A stretch of 36,336 nt of DNA from Bacteroidia bacterium (GTDB lineage Bacteria; Bacteroidota; Bacteroidia; J057). The notes beneath the pieces were generated by a model. That model ran no database searches and was not told where the DNA came from. It saw only the letters and a list, made by a program, of their open reading frames with translations. Shown here piece after piece: positions 35,539-36,336 of this stretch. Within the stretch, counting starts at the first letter, position 1, and the number at the start of each line of letters is the position of its first letter. Where the stretch lies: the NCBI GenBank assembly GCA_019695295.1, contig JAIBAH010000037.1, forward strand, positions 1 to 36,336. The letters run 5' to 3'. Both the position numbers and the translations under genes were made by a program.

Positions 35539-36336
35539 TTAAATCCACCCTTCCCGAATAATACTGCCCTTCTCCTGATCCTGATATATATTCAGACAGG
35601 TACTGATTTCCTGCTGAAGTTCTTCTACATGTGAAATAATTCCTACAATCCGGTTTTCTTTTTTGAGGGACTGCAGTGTCTGAAAAATCATTCTGAGAGA
35701 ATCTTTATCCTGAGACCCAAACCCTTCATCAATGAAAAAGAAATTTTGGCTGGAATGATTTTGCTGATGTACCGAATCTGCCAGGGCAAGCGCCAGCGAC
35801 AAAGCCGCCTGAAAGGTCTGCCCTCCGGAAAGCGTTTTGATACTCCGGGTTTTTCCGTTATTGAAAAAATCCCTGACCTGAAGTTTGCCGTCTTCCGTTA
35901 CTTCCAGTTGCAGCATTCCCTGAGTGAGTTTCTGAAAACGCTCATTCGCAGCAAAACAAAGTTGCTTGAGATAGGCAAAGGAGACATAGTTTACGAATCC
36001 CATTGCTTTGAACATTTTAGAAAGGCTTTCTATATTTTCACCCCGGTTTTTCAATGCGTTGTATTCTTTTTCTATTCTGATTTTTTCCTGAATCCTCTCT
36101 TCCGTTTCTTTCTTTTTATTGCCTAATCCCCCGATTTCCTGCTGAATACCGTTATATTCTTCTTTGTACTCTGCGATTTTTTTTCCGAGATTTTCCATTT
36201 CCTCCGGAATGAAGGTTTTTCCCTCGGATTCGGATATCAGCCCTGCAATTTCGGACTTTAGTGCCCCAAAAGCGATTTTATACTCCTCGATTTCTTTTTT
36301 GATGGTTTCAGTATTCAGGGGATTGCTGAGAATCTC
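35539..36336 (-). CDS. sbcC: Exonuclease SbcC, C-terminal part (5' partial)
   Basis: The frame is open to the right edge at 36336, so the N-terminus with the Walker A motif and most of the coiled coil is missing; 265 residues are visible. The internal ATG at 36198 is not the true start: the coiled coil (KKEIEEYKIAFGALKSEIAG) continues upstream of it. The visible part holds the end of the coiled coil and the C-terminal ATPase lobe: signature motif LSGGQTFQAALSLALALAD, Walker B FFFIDEGFGSQD, and the H-loop IISHVEEL. SbcC pairs with the nuclease SbcD (Mre11) to process DNA ends and hairpins. The gene stops 66 bp before the ATG of the large kinase. The lobe layout fits SbcC/Rad50 better than SMC, RecN or RecF. 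Confidence 0.92.
   Translation of the reverse strand, partial: EILSNPLNTETIKKEIEEYKIAFGALKSEIAGLISESEGKTFIPEEMENLGKKIAEYKEEYNGIQQEIGGLGNKKKETEERIQEKIRIEKEYNALKNRGENIESLSKMFKAMGFVNYVSFAYLKQLCFAANERFQKLTQGMLQLEVTEDGKLQVRDFFNNGKTRSIKTLSGGQTFQAALSLALALADSVHQQNHSSQNFFFIDEGFGSQDKDSLRMIFQTLQSLKKENRIVGIISHVEELQQEISTCLNIYQDQEKGSIIREGWI

Noticed and set aside
36199-36336. ATG at 36198 as the true start of a small SbcC-like protein
   Set aside because: The same frame continues open through 36336 with coiled-coil sequence typical of SbcC, so the gene is cut by the window edge.

Overview
The window looks like chromosomal DNA from a member of the Bacteroidota, probably a gliding or otherwise T9SS-bearing environmental lineage. 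The evidence is a type A T9SS sorting domain behind SprB repeats, a gliding-motility-type (type B, CHU_C) C-terminal domain on a PKD-rich giant, SGC-type lipoproteins, a DUF4476 protein, Bacteroidota-style -7 promoter boxes (TAnnTTTG), and almost no Shine-Dalgarno sequences. I cannot assign a genus. There are no rRNA or tRNA genes, insertion sequences, phage genes or CRISPR arrays.

Layout. 1-1535: 3' truncated minus-strand secreted PDZ/MORN protein with a Thr/Pro/Lys 33-bp tandem repeat running off the left edge. 1856-3543: three plus-strand genes (unknown, three-helix membrane protein, secreted CpcT/CpeT-family protein). 3544-3991: noncoding block of degenerate 'gcgactttgcgcctctgcgag' words with a tandem 89/90-bp duplication. 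3992-6088: SprB-repeat T9SS protein with a jelly-roll-like domain spliced into its first repeat. 6287-7303: small conserved protein and a convergent family 2 glycosyltransferase sharing a terminator. 7547-9901: minus-strand housekeeping block, coiled-coil protein, zapA, rny (cell division and RNA turnover). 10087-15423: 1572-aa PKD/CHU_C secreted protein and a small secreted protein. 15560-16585: membrane-anchored protein resembling the N-terminal part of TlpA-type proteins. 16869-17525: scoB without scoA. 17586-19557: lipoprotein-like protein followed by a TPR protein. 19678-23419: two tandem paralogous lipoproteins. 23539-27030: very large outer-membrane barrel candidate. 27337-27951: DUF4476 protein. 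28023-30086: soluble hybrid histidine kinase. 30260-31249: gap. 31634-35473: very large 12-helix NtrY-like histidine kinase. 35539-36336: 3' part of sbcC, cut by the right edge.

The genes do not form one pathway. The common theme is cell-envelope and surface proteins (at least eleven exported products) interspersed with core functions: glycolysis (gap), CoA transfer (scoB), RNA decay (rny), division (zapA) and repair (sbcC). Two histidine kinases, one soluble and one with three extracytoplasmic regions, have no response regulator of their own beside them.

The best leads are the nested domain inside a SprB repeat, the tandem lipoprotein pair with uneven divergence, the giant kinase with a promoter that seems to start transcription at its ATG, the CpcT/CpeT homologue in a non-photosynthetic context, and the repeat block at 3.6-3.95 kb. 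I found no clear evidence of a wholly new defence or mobile system.
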